Below are positions 14,309 through 22,480 of a stretch of 48,285 nucleotides of DNA, in pieces (position 1 is the first letter of the stretch; each line of letters begins with the position of its first letter). The DNA lies in NCBI GenBank assembly GCA_039934295.1, contig JBDTMN010000009.1:1-48285 (forward strand). Reading direction: 5' to 3'. A model generated the notes under the pieces. That model was not told where the DNA came from and did not search any database. It was given only the letters and a program-made list of their open reading frames with translations. The DNA is from Candidatus Taylorbacteria bacterium (GTDB taxonomy: Bacteria > Patescibacteriota > Minisyncoccia > Phycocordibacterales > HO2-43-120). The translations under genes and the position numbers were made by a program.

Positions 14309-14400
14309 ATGTAACTTGTAACATGTAACATGTAAAGATCCAGAGAGGGTTTTCTTTTTGATTTGACTTATGTTATATGTTACATGCTACATGTTACATT
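14309..14400. repeat. TGTAACR inverted array, cargo-free (F1, unit b)
   Basis: The left array 14309-14335 (ATGTAAC words) and right array 14368-14399 (GTTACAT words) are inverted around a loop of about 32 nt. It lies between the 13164 gene and the DksA-like gene. Confidence 0.75.
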
Positions 14401-14413
14401 TCTTATCCAGATG

Positions 14414-14441
14414 TTGCGTGCTTTGTTTCTTCTGCTACTAT
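14414..14441 (+). promoter_or_regulatory. promoter of the DksA-like gene
   Basis: TTGCGT (14414-14419), 16-nt spacer, TACTAT (14436-14441). ATG 14448 follows after 6 nt, so the transcript is probably leaderless. This supports the choice of start codon. Confidence 0.65.
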
Positions 14442-14447
14442 TACGTC

Positions 14448-14801
14448 ATGAATAACGAACCATACAAAAAAAGCCTCGAAGATGAGTTAAAAAGAGTCGT
14501 GGCGGAACTAAAAACAGTTGGCAATGTTAATCCTAAAAATCCCAACGATTGGGAAGCGACTGTGCAGGGGAATATTGACCAAGCCGACGAAAGCGAAATT
14601 GCCGAAAAAATCGAGTCGTTCGATGAAAACCACATGATTGTCGAACAGCTGGAAATCCGATCGAACGAAATCAAGCGCGCTTTAGGCAGAATCCAAGATG
14701 GAAGTTATGGCAAATGCCTCGTTTGCGGAAAAATAATCGAAGAAAAAAGGCTTTTAGCGAACCCTGCCGCAGAGACCTGTGTTGAGCACATGCAAAGATA
14801 G
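14448..14801 (+). CDS. DksA/TraR-family zinc-finger protein
   Basis: A 117-aa protein. The C-terminus has the DksA/TraR finger CLVCGKIIEEKRLLANPAAETCVEH, preceded by RIQDGSYGKC, the usual family lead-in, and an N-terminal coiled-coil region (YKKSLEDELKRVVAELK, then ESEIAEKIESFDENHMIVEQ). Such proteins enter the secondary channel of RNA polymerase and modulate initiation. I rejected the longer frame from 14370 because its first 26 residues are a Cys/Tyr-rich translation of the repeat and promoter. The stop codon lies at the start of an F2 array. Confidence 0.88.
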   Translation: MNNEPYKKSLEDELKRVVAELKTVGNVNPKNPNDWEATVQGNIDQADESEIAEKIESFDENHMIVEQLEIRSNEIKRALGRIQDGSYGKCLVCGKIIEEKRLLANPAAETCVEHMQR

Positions 14802-14878
14802 CTTTTAGGTGCCAGCTATTAGCTACTAGCTTTAAATGAAAGAAACCTAACGTCTGAAAGATCACAGCTAAAACCTAA
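14800..14878. repeat. TTAGCTA inverted array, cargo-free (F2)
   Basis: TAGCTTTTAGG / AGCTATTAGCTACTAGC words (14800-14832) are inverted relative to CAGCTAAAACCTAA (14864-14877). The loop contains CGTCTGA (14851-14857), the same junction word seen in TGTAACR units. It overlaps the DksA-like stop codon and reaches the comM start. Confidence 0.7.
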
Positions 14879-14881
14879 ACT

Positions 14882-16462
14882 ATGTCATTCGCTAAAGTCT
14901 ACAGCGCCCAGACGAGCCTCCTCAAGCCCTACACAGTCGACATCGAAGTGGACCTCTCAAACGGGCTCCATGCGTTCTCCGTCGTAGGACTCGGCGACAA
15001 AGCTGTCGACGAATCAAAGGACAGAATCTCCGCGGCCATAAAAAATTCCGGGTTCGGTTTCAAATCTCCGAAAAATAAAAATCAAAAAGTGGTGGTATCT
15101 CTGGCTCCGGCGGACATAAAAAAAGAGGGGCCGATTTTCGATCTCGCCATCGCTCTTGCCTATCTTCTCGCTTCAGAGGAAATCGAATTCGACCCGAAAA
15201 AAAAGCTGTTCTTGGGAGAACTTTCTCTCGACGGAGAAGTGAGAAAAATAAACGGCGTACTGCCCCTCGTTGACTACGCGAAAAAAAGAGGATTTGAAGA
15301 AGTATACCTTCCGGCCCAAAATGCGAAAGAGGGGGCGCTTATTGAAGGCATCTCGATTTTCGCGGTAAACACGCTCAAAGATGCGATAAACCATCTACAT
15401 CATGGAGAGACAATCGGCAAAGAGGAGAATGAGAAGCCTCACTCAAAAATCGAACTCTCTCCGCAGGAAAAAACAGAAGTTGAGTACAAAGATGAAGAAT
15501 TTTCTGTTGATTTTGCCGACATCAAAGGTCAGGAAGGTGCGAAAAGGGGACTTGAAATCGCCGCCGCAGGCGGACACAACCTCGCAATGTTCGGCCCCGC
15601 CGGAACGGGAAAAACCATGCTCGCAAAAGCCTTTGCCCACGTCCTTCCTCCGCTTACTTTCCCCGAAATTTTGGAAACGACAGGAATCCACTCGGTGGCG
15701 GGATCTTTGAAAGACACCCTCGTCACTCATCCGCCTTTCCGCTCACCGCATCATACCTCTTCCTACGTCTCATTGGTCGGAGGCGGAACATACCCGAAGC
15801 CCGGCGAAATAACCCTGGCGCATCGAGGAGTGCTTTTCCTTGATGAGTTTCCCGAGTTCGAGAGGAGAGTAATTGATTCTCTTCGGCAACCGCTCGAAGA
15901 GCGAGTGGTGTCAATTTCCCGAGCTAAGGGCTCAACGCTATTTCCGGCAAATTTTATTCTGATTGCCGCCATGAATCCCTGCCCGTGCGGGAACTACGGC
16001 ATTCAGGGAAAACAGTGCATCTGCAGTCCCATCCATATTGAAAGGTACAAAAGAAAAGTATCCGGACCGATCGTGGACAGAATCGACCTATGGATCGAGG
16101 TCTCAAAAGTCGAGCACGAAAAACTTTCGAAAAAAAGCGCGACAGGAGTGACAACAAAAGAGCTTCGCGAAAAAATAGTGAAAGCCAGAAAAATTCAAGC
16201 GAAACGGTTTAAGGGGAACAAAAGAGACATCAAGACTAACAGTGAAATGGGCGTGAAAGACTTAGAAAAATATGTTGCGCTCTCCGAGCCCGTCATAGAT
16301 ATCTTGAATCAGTCGGCTCGGACCCTCGACCTCTCCGCCCGCTCGTACCACCGGCTTATTAAACTATCCCGAACCATCGCCGACCTCGAGAATTCGGAGG
16401 AGATTGCTCCGGAACATCTCTACGAAGCTCTGCAATACCGACCGAAAAGAATCGCTTCGTAA
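14882..16462 (+). CDS. comM: ComM/YifB-family AAA+ ATPase (Mg-chelatase-like)
   Basis: A 526-aa protein of the YifB/ComM family. An N-terminal Lon-protease-like domain (about 1-180: SFAKVYSAQTSLLKPYTVDI, SLAPADIKKEGPIFDLAIAL) precedes the MCM-type AAA+ core with Walker A FGPAGTGKTMLA, Walker B GVLFLDEFPEF, a zinc-type CPCG…C segment and sensor RIDLWIEV. In other bacteria ComM is a branch-migration helicase promoting integration of DNA taken up by transformation. A role in natural competence together with the 21-38 kb pilus cluster is an inference. A 22-bp perfect terminator starts on its stop codon. Confidence 0.95.
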   Translation: MSFAKVYSAQTSLLKPYTVDIEVDLSNGLHAFSVVGLGDKAVDESKDRISAAIKNSGFGFKSPKNKNQKVVVSLAPADIKKEGPIFDLAIALAYLLASEEIEFDPKKKLFLGELSLDGEVRKINGVLPLVDYAKKRGFEEVYLPAQNAKEGALIEGISIFAVNTLKDAINHLHHGETIGKEENEKPHSKIELSPQEKTEVEYKDEEFSVDFADIKGQEGAKRGLEIAAAGGHNLAMFGPAGTGKTMLAKAFAHVLPPLTFPEILETTGIHSVAGSLKDTLVTHPPFRSPHHTSSYVSLVGGGTYPKPGEITLAHRGVLFLDEFPEFERRVIDSLRQPLEERVVSISRAKGSTLFPANFILIAAMNPCPCGNYGIQGKQCICSPIHIERYKRKVSGPIVDRIDLWIEVSKVEHEKLSKKSATGVTTKELREKIVKARKIQAKRFKGNKRDIKTNSEMGVKDLEKYVALSEPVIDILNQSARTLDLSARSYHRLIKLSRTIADLENSEEIAPEHLYEALQYRPKRIAS

Positions 16463-16507
16463 TACCCAACAAAAAAACGCCTTTCGGCGTTTTTTTGTTG
16501 GGTATTA
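16460..16507. terminator. 22-bp perfect bidirectional terminator
   Basis: The stem runs TAATACCCAAC + A7 + CGCC, loop TTTC, then the exact complement with T7. It starts on the comM stop codon. The T-run and A-run make it usable from both strands, facing the convergent LysM-M23 gene. Confidence 0.88.
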
Positions 16508-16612
16508 TCTAGACTCACCAGCGCACGTTTTAAAAATGTAGGCTGATGAATCCAGAATCCTCGCCTGCGTCTGACTTCGGACTGCTGGCAATACCAAATT
16601 TCTTATTCTACA

Positions 16613-17638
16613 CTAAAACGGATTTTTCGCTCCTCGAACTTCAAAGTGAAGATGGTTACCAGTCGGACCAACTACGTTACCACTGTGACCAACCTCGCCA
16701 ATTTTTTGCCCTTGCGAAACAGTTGCTCCAGAGGAGACAGTGACTTTACTCATATGGGCATAAAGGGTTTGGGTTCCATTTCCATGCTTTATCACCACAT
16801 AACTTCCGTATCCTCCATTCCATCCATTACTCTTGCTCACAATGACAACACCCGTGGCAGAAGCGACGATTGGAGTACCAAGAGGTGCACCGATATCAAT
16901 CCCATTATAACCGTGCAATCCCTGAGTTTTTACTCCCTTTGTCGGTCTCAAGTAATAATTTGAAGTGATTTGAGTCTTGAAGGCGGATTTCGGAGGAGAA
17001 ACAAAAGCAACTTCAGCGTCAGGAATCATTATTATCTGCCCAACTTTAAGCGAAGCATCTTCTTTGAGGTCGTTGTAGGCAAGAATTTCCGATTTATCAG
17101 CTTTGTACTGAAGGGTAATCGATTTTACAGTATCACCAGATTTTACGACGTGATTGATTCCCGATATAGGAAGAATGACCAATGTCTGGCCTTCCTTGAG
17201 CAGACCACCGGGAATATCGTTGGACCAGAGAATCGTGTTTGTCGAGACTTCAAACATTTCCGCAATCTCCGACAGGGTATCGCCAGAGCGCACCGTATAG
17301 ACGCTAATCTCGCGATTGAGCTCCTCTATATGAGATAAAGTGCCCAAGGGTCCCATCTCTCCTTGAAGAGCGTCCCCGTCAACTACATTTATATCGCCCC
17401 CTCCCTTGGCATCGCGGTTTGGATTGGAATCTCCCTGAAGAAGGTTCATGGTCTGGGTATTGTCGTAGACTTCGGCTGTTTCCTGGCTTTGCTCTACCAC
17501 CATGAGGTCTGAAATAAAAGAAACAATGCCAGCCTTGGCATTGTTGGGGAGAAGCGCAGACGAAAAAAGAATAATTCCAATGAGGAACATCCTTGAAAAA
17601 AGGCTGTATTTTACCTGATTCTTGCCCTCTTGAGGCAT
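16613..17638 (-). CDS. LysM-M23 cell-wall endopeptidase
   Basis: A 341-aa secreted or anchored murein hydrolase. An N-terminal hydrophobic segment (about 15-36, MFLIGIILFSSALLPNNAKA) is followed by a linker, two LysM domains (about 112-157 YTVRSGDTLSEIAEMFEVST and 163-208 HVVKSGDTVKSITLQY) and a C-terminal peptidase M23 domain. Metal ligands are visible in GLHGYNGIDIGAPLGTPIV and NHLHFEVR, with LYAHM between. It would bind and trim peptidoglycan during growth or division, or activate amidases if degenerate, but the HxxxxxD and HLH residues look intact. No partner genes adjoin it; a 600-bp structured spacer lies upstream. Confidence 0.92.
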   Translation of the reverse strand: MPQEGKNQVKYSLFSRMFLIGIILFSSALLPNNAKAGIVSFISDLMVVEQSQETAEVYDNTQTMNLLQGDSNPNRDAKGGGDINVVDGDALQGEMGPLGTLSHIEELNREISVYTVRSGDTLSEIAEMFEVSTNTILWSNDIPGGLLKEGQTLVILPISGINHVVKSGDTVKSITLQYKADKSEILAYNDLKEDASLKVGQIIMIPDAEVAFVSPPKSAFKTQITSNYYLRPTKGVKTQGLHGYNGIDIGAPLGTPIVASATGVVIVSKSNGWNGGYGSYVVIKHGNGTQTLYAHMSKVTVSSGATVSQGQKIGEVGHSGNVVGPTGNHLHFEVRGAKNPF

Positions 17639-17718
17639 ATTCGTAAAATCAGGTTTTTCTGGAGTAATATGAATAGTTTTTATATTAAGGTCGTACAGGA
17701 TGCATCAACTTTTTCCCA

Positions 17719-17903
17719 AGAGCCTGTTCATAATCTAATGCCTAGATGAAATGTCCAAAATTCGATGCGAAAATCGGATAGTTCGACGAGGCATATCGGG
17801 ATATGTCGAGGAGAAATAGACGATTTGCAGCAGAATTTTGGACATTTCGGCTGGCAAGCTTTATTTACCCTCATATCCTGCGGTTAGATTATGAACAGGC
17901 TCT
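17719..17903. repeat. 185-bp nested palindromic element (MITE-like)
   Basis: Perfect 20-bp terminal inverted repeats (AGAGCCTGTTCATAATCTAA at 17719-17738; complement at 17884-17903) enclose a second perfect 16-bp pair (17748-17763 / 17833-17848) and a central GCATATC-GGG-GATATGTC-like hairpin. No transposase ORF is inside; the frame 17803-18093 across it looks spurious. No clear target-site duplication. Confidence 0.75.
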
Positions 17904-17989
17904 AAGACAACAAGACGGCATCAAAACGCGAAAAAAACGCATTAGGGTAATTTTACCCCAACCAAAGTCAAAGTCAAACGACAAAAGCG

Positions 17990-18110
17990 TCCTGTGGATA
18001 ACATGTCGCTCGTATTTCCGTTTACAAAGCACGCATAAAATCTTGCTAGATTTTTGCTCCGCTCGGCTCGCCAGCCTGCGCGAGGCTTTGTAAACGAAAA
18101 TATTCGCTCC
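17990..18110. other. long imperfect hairpin and DnaA box upstream of uvrD
   Basis: CGTTTACAAAGC (18019-18030) pairs with GCTTTGTAAACG (18085-18096), with looser pairing outside. A single TGTGGATAA lies at 17993-18001. No gene is seen in 17639-18242. Confidence 0.5.
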
Positions 18111-18186
18111 ATACGCTTATGACAACTCCGATACTATCAGTTGGTAACAAACAATTTGAAAATCAGGAAGCTCGCTTCCTTTCCCA

Positions 18187-18235
18187 AAAGCTAAAACCTA
18201 ATAGCTAACAGCTAATAGCTTTTCCGTGCTATATT
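18187..18235 (+). promoter_or_regulatory. F2 word array and extended -10 promoter of uvrD
   Basis: AGCTAAAACCTAATAGCTAA words (18187-18221) run directly into TGC-TATATT (18230-18235), an extended -10 type element. The uvrD ATG follows 7 nt later, so the message may be leaderless. No good -35 is seen. Confidence 0.45.
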
Positions 18236-18242
18236 TCTCCGC

Positions 18243-20177
18243 ATGTCCCACCATCTCGACGAACTAAATTTCGAGCAAAAAGAAGCTGTTTGTCACACTG
18301 AAGGCCCCCTCCTCGTGATCGCGGGCGCTGGAGCAGGAAAGACTAAAGCGATCACCCATCGCATCCTGCATTTGATAAAACAAGGAGTGCCTCCACACGC
18401 CATTTTAGCTATCACATTCACCAACAAAGCGGCAAAAGAGATGCGCGACCGCGTAAGCGCTCTGTTAAAAAACGACAAAGAGCTCAACCTTCCTATCTCT
18501 TTTGAGGAAAGGCCGTTCGTTTCCACATTCCATGCGCTCGGAGTGCACATCATCAAAGAAAATGCCGGAGCTTTAGGATTGACGCGATATTTCACAATCT
18601 TCGATAGAAACGACTCTCTTCGGGCGGTCAAAGAGGCATTGCAAAGCGCCGATTTGGACCCGAAGCAGTTCGAACCGGGTAAAATCTTGAGGATAATATC
18701 AAAAGAAAAAGGCAACTTCGTGACAGAAGAAATGTACGAGGAAACTGTTGGCAATTCATACTTCCCGCGGATTGTATCTCTCGTATGGAAGAAATATGAA
18801 GACACCTTGCGCAAAGAAAAAGCGCTGGACTTCGACGATCTCCTTCTAAAAACCGCGCTCCTTCTTAAAAATAAGCCTGGAGTGAGAGAGCGCTATCAAA
18901 CTATCTGGAAATACATCCACATCGATGAATACCAGGACACAAACCGCGTGCAGTACGAAATCGCGAGACTTCTTTCCGAAAAATATCGGAACCTCTGCGT
19001 AGTAGGAGACGCCGACCAAAATATTTACTCGTTTAGAGGTGCGGATATCAAAAATATTCTGGATTTTGAGAAAGACTATCCCGACGCTCGGACGATTCTA
19101 CTCGAGCAAAACTATCGCTCAACCCAAAACATCCTCCACTCCGCAAACACCGTCATCAAAAAGAACAAGAGAAGAAAGGAGAAAAACCTCTACACCAAAA
19201 ATGGAGAGGGAGAGAAGCTCACGCTCTTCGAAGGATATGACGAAGTCGAGGAAGCCCACTTCATAGCTCAAAAAGCCAAAGAACTCGGAGCGAAAGGCGT
19301 TTCTCTTGAAGAAATTGCTGTTCTATTTAGGGCAAATTTCCAATCACGCATCCTTGAAGAAGCTTTTCTCTCCCACACCGTGCCTTACCAAGTCTTGGGA
19401 GTGCGATTTTTCGAGAGAAAGGAAATTAAAGATGTTCTCTCTTACATTCGCGCGTCGTTAAACCCCGATGCTCTTTCTGATATAAAAAGAATTATAAACA
19501 GCCCTCCCCGAGGCTTGGGCAAAGTAACGCTCATTAAAATTTTTGCAAACCGCGAGGCAGACCTTCCCGCAGGTGCGAGAGCGAAAGTCGCGCAGTTTAA
19601 AAATCTTCTTTTAAAAATAAAAGAGGAAATCGAAAAGTTGAAGCCAGCCGATTTGATTAAGTTCGTCATAAAAGAAAGCGGGCTCGAGGAGAGTCTGAAG
19701 AAGGGTGGCGATGATGATTTGGAAAGACTTGAGAACCTACGCGAGCTTGTAACCGTGGCCACGAAGTACCATTATTTGCCCCTCCAAGAAGGAATCGAGA
19801 AACTCCTTGAAGAAGCGGCGCTCGCCTCGGACCAGGACGAGCTTGCAGAGAGGAAAAATGGAGTGAAACTCATGACCGTGCATGCGTCCAAAGGATTGGA
19901 GTTCGAATATGTGTTTATTACCGGCCTCGAAGAAGACCTTTTTCCCCACAGAAAAATTACCGAGGATGATGTAAGCGAGGAAGCGGGGGAAGAAGAGAGG
20001 CGACTCTTCTACGTCGCCTTGACCCGAGCCAAGAAAAAAGTGTATCTTACGTTCGCAGGCATTCGCACTATCTTCGGCTCAAAACACATGAATATTCCTT
20101 CTGAATTTCTGGGGGACTTAGACGAATCGCTCTTGGAAACCGAGGAAGGGGAGTTTTTGAAAGAAATCAGGTTTTGA
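18243..20177 (+). CDS. UvrD/PcrA/Rep-type DNA helicase
   Basis: A 644-aa superfamily 1A 3'-5' helicase. Motifs in order are: Q-motif-like LNFEQKEAV, Walker A AGAGAGKTKAI, motif Ia ITFTNKAAKEMRDRV, Walker B IHIDEYQDTNRVQYE, motif III VVGDADQNIYSFRGA, motif IV LEQNYRSTQNIL, motif V KLMTVHASKGLEFEYVF and motif VI LFYVALTRAKKKVYLTF. It is slightly shorter than E. coli UvrD, with a trimmed C-terminus. Roles are nucleotide-excision and mismatch repair or replication-fork clearance; UvrD, PcrA and Rep cannot be separated by eye. No neighbours share its operon. Confidence 0.95.
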   Translation: MSHHLDELNFEQKEAVCHTEGPLLVIAGAGAGKTKAITHRILHLIKQGVPPHAILAITFTNKAAKEMRDRVSALLKNDKELNLPISFEERPFVSTFHALGVHIIKENAGALGLTRYFTIFDRNDSLRAVKEALQSADLDPKQFEPGKILRIISKEKGNFVTEEMYEETVGNSYFPRIVSLVWKKYEDTLRKEKALDFDDLLLKTALLLKNKPGVRERYQTIWKYIHIDEYQDTNRVQYEIARLLSEKYRNLCVVGDADQNIYSFRGADIKNILDFEKDYPDARTILLEQNYRSTQNILHSANTVIKKNKRRKEKNLYTKNGEGEKLTLFEGYDEVEEAHFIAQKAKELGAKGVSLEEIAVLFRANFQSRILEEAFLSHTVPYQVLGVRFFERKEIKDVLSYIRASLNPDALSDIKRIINSPPRGLGKVTLIKIFANREADLPAGARAKVAQFKNLLLKIKEEIEKLKPADLIKFVIKESGLEESLKKGGDDDLERLENLRELVTVATKYHYLPLQEGIEKLLEEAALASDQDELAERKNGVKLMTVHASKGLEFEYVFITGLEEDLFPHRKITEDDVSEEAGEEERRLFYVALTRAKKKVYLTFAGIRTIFGSKHMNIPSEFLGDLDESLLETEEGEFLKEIRF

Positions 20178-20188
20178 GAGTACCGATG

Positions 20189-20308
20189 CGAATATACGAA
20201 TTGTTCCCGCCCGTACCGAAACGCTACGTTCGGGCGGGCGAATGCAACAAATGGAATTTAATTCCTTTATTCGCATCATTCGCATATATTCGTTGATTAG
20301 CATCGAGG
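20189..20308. repeat. ATTCGTATA word array with 33-bp palindromic cargo (F4)
   Basis: GCGAATATACGAATTG (20189-20204) and ATTCGCATC-ATTCGCATA-TATTCGTTG words (to 20308) flank a 33-bp hairpin (20207-20239) with CCCGCCCG / CGGGCGGG ends. The same 33-mer occurs inverted at 44357-44389, with about 30 of 33 bases identical. No gene is seen in 20178-20336. Confidence 0.7.
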
Positions 20309-20336
20309 TAATTTTTCTTTAGTCATCATCACAATC

Positions 20337-21128
20337 ATGTTTTACGCCAAGAAATCTCTCGGTCAAAATTTTCTCAAATCAAAAGAAGCGCTTCGAACGA
20401 TAATCGGGGCGGCGGAATTGGAAGCGGGGGAGACCGTGCTTGAAGTAGGCCCCGGAAGAGGCGCGCTCACCGAAGGGCTACTGGATTCCGGCGCTCACGT
20501 TATCGCAGTCGAAAAAGACGACCGGATGATGGAATTTCTCAAGGACAAATTCTCCAACGAAGTCGGAACTGGCCAACTAATCTTAGTCAATGAGGACATT
20601 CTGAAATTCAACCCATCTTCTTTTAAGCTAACAGCTAATAGCTATAAGCTAATAGCTAATCTGCCCTACTACATCACAGGCATCTTTCTCCGCACTTTTC
20701 TGTCTTGTGACAATCAGCCTTCCCGAATGGTCCTCATGCTCCAGAAGGAAGTGGCAAAAAGGATAGTGGCGCAGGACAAAAAAGAAAGCATACTTTCCAT
20801 TTCAGTCAAAGCATATGGCATTCCTAAATATGTGATGACCGTTCAAAAGAAATATTTTTCTCCTGTACCCAATGTTGATTCGGCAATTTTACAAATAGAT
20901 TCAATTTCTAAAACTTTCTTTATAGATATTGATGAAGACAATTTTTTCTCAGTCATAAAAAAAGCCTTCTCCCAAAAGAGAAAGAAGGTGATAAGCAACA
21001 TCGACTATCCAAAAGACAGACTCGAGAAAATTTTCACTGACTTAGGTTTGAACCTGAACTCCCGGGCAGAAGACCTCTCCCTCTCCGACTGGAAAAACAT
21101 CATTCTCCGCCTCAAATCTCTCGACTAA
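20337..21128 (+). CDS. ksgA: 16S rRNA (adenine1518/1519-N6)-dimethyltransferase
   Basis: A 263-aa RsmA/KsgA enzyme that dimethylates two adjacent adenines in the 3' hairpin of 16S rRNA late in 30S assembly. Visible are KKSLGQNFLKSKEAL, SAM-binding motif I VLEVGPGRGALTEGLL, acidic IAVEKDDRM, and catalytic motif IV NLPYYITG, then PVPNVDSAIL. Length is normal. An oddity: residues about 97-108 (KLTANSYKLIAN) are encoded by a TTAGCTA-family intergenic repeat in frame, and the last repeat codon supplies the Asn of the NLPY motif. A cluster of CAAGG hairpins follows the stop. Confidence 0.96.
   Translation: MFYAKKSLGQNFLKSKEALRTIIGAAELEAGETVLEVGPGRGALTEGLLDSGAHVIAVEKDDRMMEFLKDKFSNEVGTGQLILVNEDILKFNPSSFKLTANSYKLIANLPYYITGIFLRTFLSCDNQPSRMVLMLQKEVAKRIVAQDKKESILSISVKAYGIPKYVMTVQKKYFSPVPNVDSAILQIDSISKTFFIDIDEDNFFSVIKKAFSQKRKKVISNIDYPKDRLEKIFTDLGLNLNSRAEDLSLSDWKNIILRLKSLD
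20625..20660 (+). repeat. translated F2 word array inside ksgA
   Basis: AAGCTAACAGCTAATAGC, then TATAAGCTAATAGCTAAT: 36 nt (12 codons) matching the intergenic AGCTAATAGCT words, in frame in ksgA just before the NLPY motif. Confidence 0.75.
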
Positions 21129-21201
21129 ATGTCAAGGTTTAACCTTGACATGATTTTATCAAGGCCCGACCTTGATATTTTCGCTTCAAGGAGACTCCTT
21201 G
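21129..21201 (+). terminator. three consecutive CAAGG-stem hairpins after ksgA
   Basis: ATGTCAAGGTT-T-AACCTTGACAT (21129-21151) followed by GATTTTA; ATCAAGG-CCCGA-CCTTGAT (21158-21176) followed by ATTTTC; CAAGGAG-A-CTCCTTG (21187-21201). The first two have short T-rich tails and could terminate ksgA transcription. All three stems share the word CAAGG. Confidence 0.65.
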
Positions 21202-21261
21202 GAGTGTAAAATGTAGGTTGGTGTTACCGGTGAATACAAAATGATATACTGGAGATACTCT

Positions 21262-21999
21262 ATGAATATTTTTTTCAATCGAAAATTTGCAGTTACAATT
21301 ATTCTCCTCGGCATTTGCGCTTCAGAGCCTGTCCTCGCACAAACAAATCTTTCGTCTTTCCAATTTTTCAATAACCTTTCATATGGAAGCAGGGGAGCAG
21401 ACGTATTGGCGCTTCAACAACAACTAAATAGCGACCCAGATACTAATGTCGCCCAAATAGGTCCTGGTTCAACTGGTTTTGAAACAGAATATTTCGGACC
21501 TGCAACACATCAGGCCGTCATTCGATTTCAAAACAAATATAGCGCAGAAATACTCGTGCCAGCTGGACTTGTAGGCGGAAGTGGATTTGTGGGACCATTG
21601 ACGCGCGCAAAACTAAACAGTCTCGGCACTAATATCCTACCCCCGCTTACCATTTCACCTTCGCCAACGCCTGAAGTATTTCCCACAAACATTCCTGTAA
21701 TCAAGGAAATTAGTCCCCTCCAAGGACCCGATGGAACAGAGATAACCATAATTGGAGAAAACTTTACACCCCTAAACGATGTCGTAACTACATACAAAAC
21801 CTACTCAGATGTACCGTCTTTTGATGGAAAAACAATTCAATTCATCTTCAGTAATCCTCCATTCGAAGAACTGCAAAGAATTAGAAATAAGGGAGAAAAT
21901 ATTCCTGATTTGGACATTCCTCTCTACGTGAGTGTCAATAACAAAAATGGCGAAAGCGTGGATGCGGCTCTTTTTACCATTCAAATAAAGAAAAACTAA
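21262..21999 (+). CDS. secreted peptidoglycan-binding-like protein with IPT-like domain
   Basis: A 245-aa exported protein. A signal peptide (about 1-27, FAVTIILLGICASEPVLAQ) precedes a PG-binding-1-type domain (about 40-120: LSYGSRGADVLALQQQLNSD, YFGPATHQAVIRFQNKYS) and an IPT/TIG-like beta-sandwich (about 145-235: PVIKEISPLQGPDGTEITII and GENFTP). I chose ATG 21262 because GGAG lies 7 nt upstream and a TATACT box at 21245-21250; the frame is open from 21241. It opens the secretion/pilus cluster and may anchor a complex at the cell wall. The exact role is inferred. Confidence 0.8.
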   Translation: MNIFFNRKFAVTIILLGICASEPVLAQTNLSSFQFFNNLSYGSRGADVLALQQQLNSDPDTNVAQIGPGSTGFETEYFGPATHQAVIRFQNKYSAEILVPAGLVGGSGFVGPLTRAKLNSLGTNILPPLTISPSPTPEVFPTNIPVIKEISPLQGPDGTEITIIGENFTPLNDVVTTYKTYSDVPSFDGKTIQFIFSNPPFEELQRIRNKGENIPDLDIPLYVSVNNKNGESVDAALFTIQIKKN

Positions 22000-22000
22000 A

Positions 22001-22384
22001 ATGAATAAAAGAAACATCTTCGCAATCATTTTAAGTGTACTGATTATATGCGGAGCGTTATTTTTCAATGAGAAAAAAACGAGCGCCCAAGCTGGCGTTA
22101 TGAATCTTATTGGCGGAAAGATTACCTATATAAAATATTGTTGTAACGGGCTCATACTTACTGTAAGTGGTTCAAATAGTGGTAACTTTTTTATAAGCTG
22201 GGCTGACATTGCAAACCCAAAAGTTAACTATCTTTACAAAAATGTTTACGTTGGGATGAGTCAAAATACCGTAGGACAAGCGTTCCGTGTCGCGTTCTGC
22301 GTTGATATTGAAGCTGAATGCGAAGATGCTGACCCGGTCCAAGGCGGTACTATACTTTTGATAGGAACTTCACTTAGACAGTAA
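22001..22384 (+). CDS. small exported protein of unknown function
   Basis: A 127-aa protein starting 1 nt after the upstream stop, so clearly co-transcribed. It has an N-terminal hydrophobic signal (IFAIILSVLIICGALFF) with SAQA before AGVMNL as a likely cleavage site. The mature part is short, with a CC pair (YIKYCCNGLILTVSG) and two further Cys (FCVDIEAECEDADP), which suggests disulfide bonds outside the membrane. No family recognised. The position inside the pilus/secretion cluster suggests a structural accessory. Confidence 0.65.
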   Translation: MNKRNIFAIILSVLIICGALFFNEKKTSAQAGVMNLIGGKITYIKYCCNGLILTVSGSNSGNFFISWADIANPKVNYLYKNVYVGMSQNTVGQAFRVAFCVDIEAECEDADPVQGGTILLIGTSLRQ

Positions 22385-22480
22385 AATTGGCTTCACGTCC
22401 CTTCCAGACATAAGAAAAAAAACTGTATACGAAGTCTTTCCCTACTTTCCGCCGGTAATTTTTGTTATACTTCTAATACT

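Noticed and set aside
14370-14447. N-terminal extension of the DksA-like protein
   Set aside because: The Cys/Tyr-rich peptide is a translation of the TGTAACR array and the promoter; a good promoter sits directly before ATG 14448.
17803-18093. 96-aa plus-strand ORF
   Set aside because: It runs across the nested palindrome and following hairpin, has no ribosome-binding site and no recognisable protein features.
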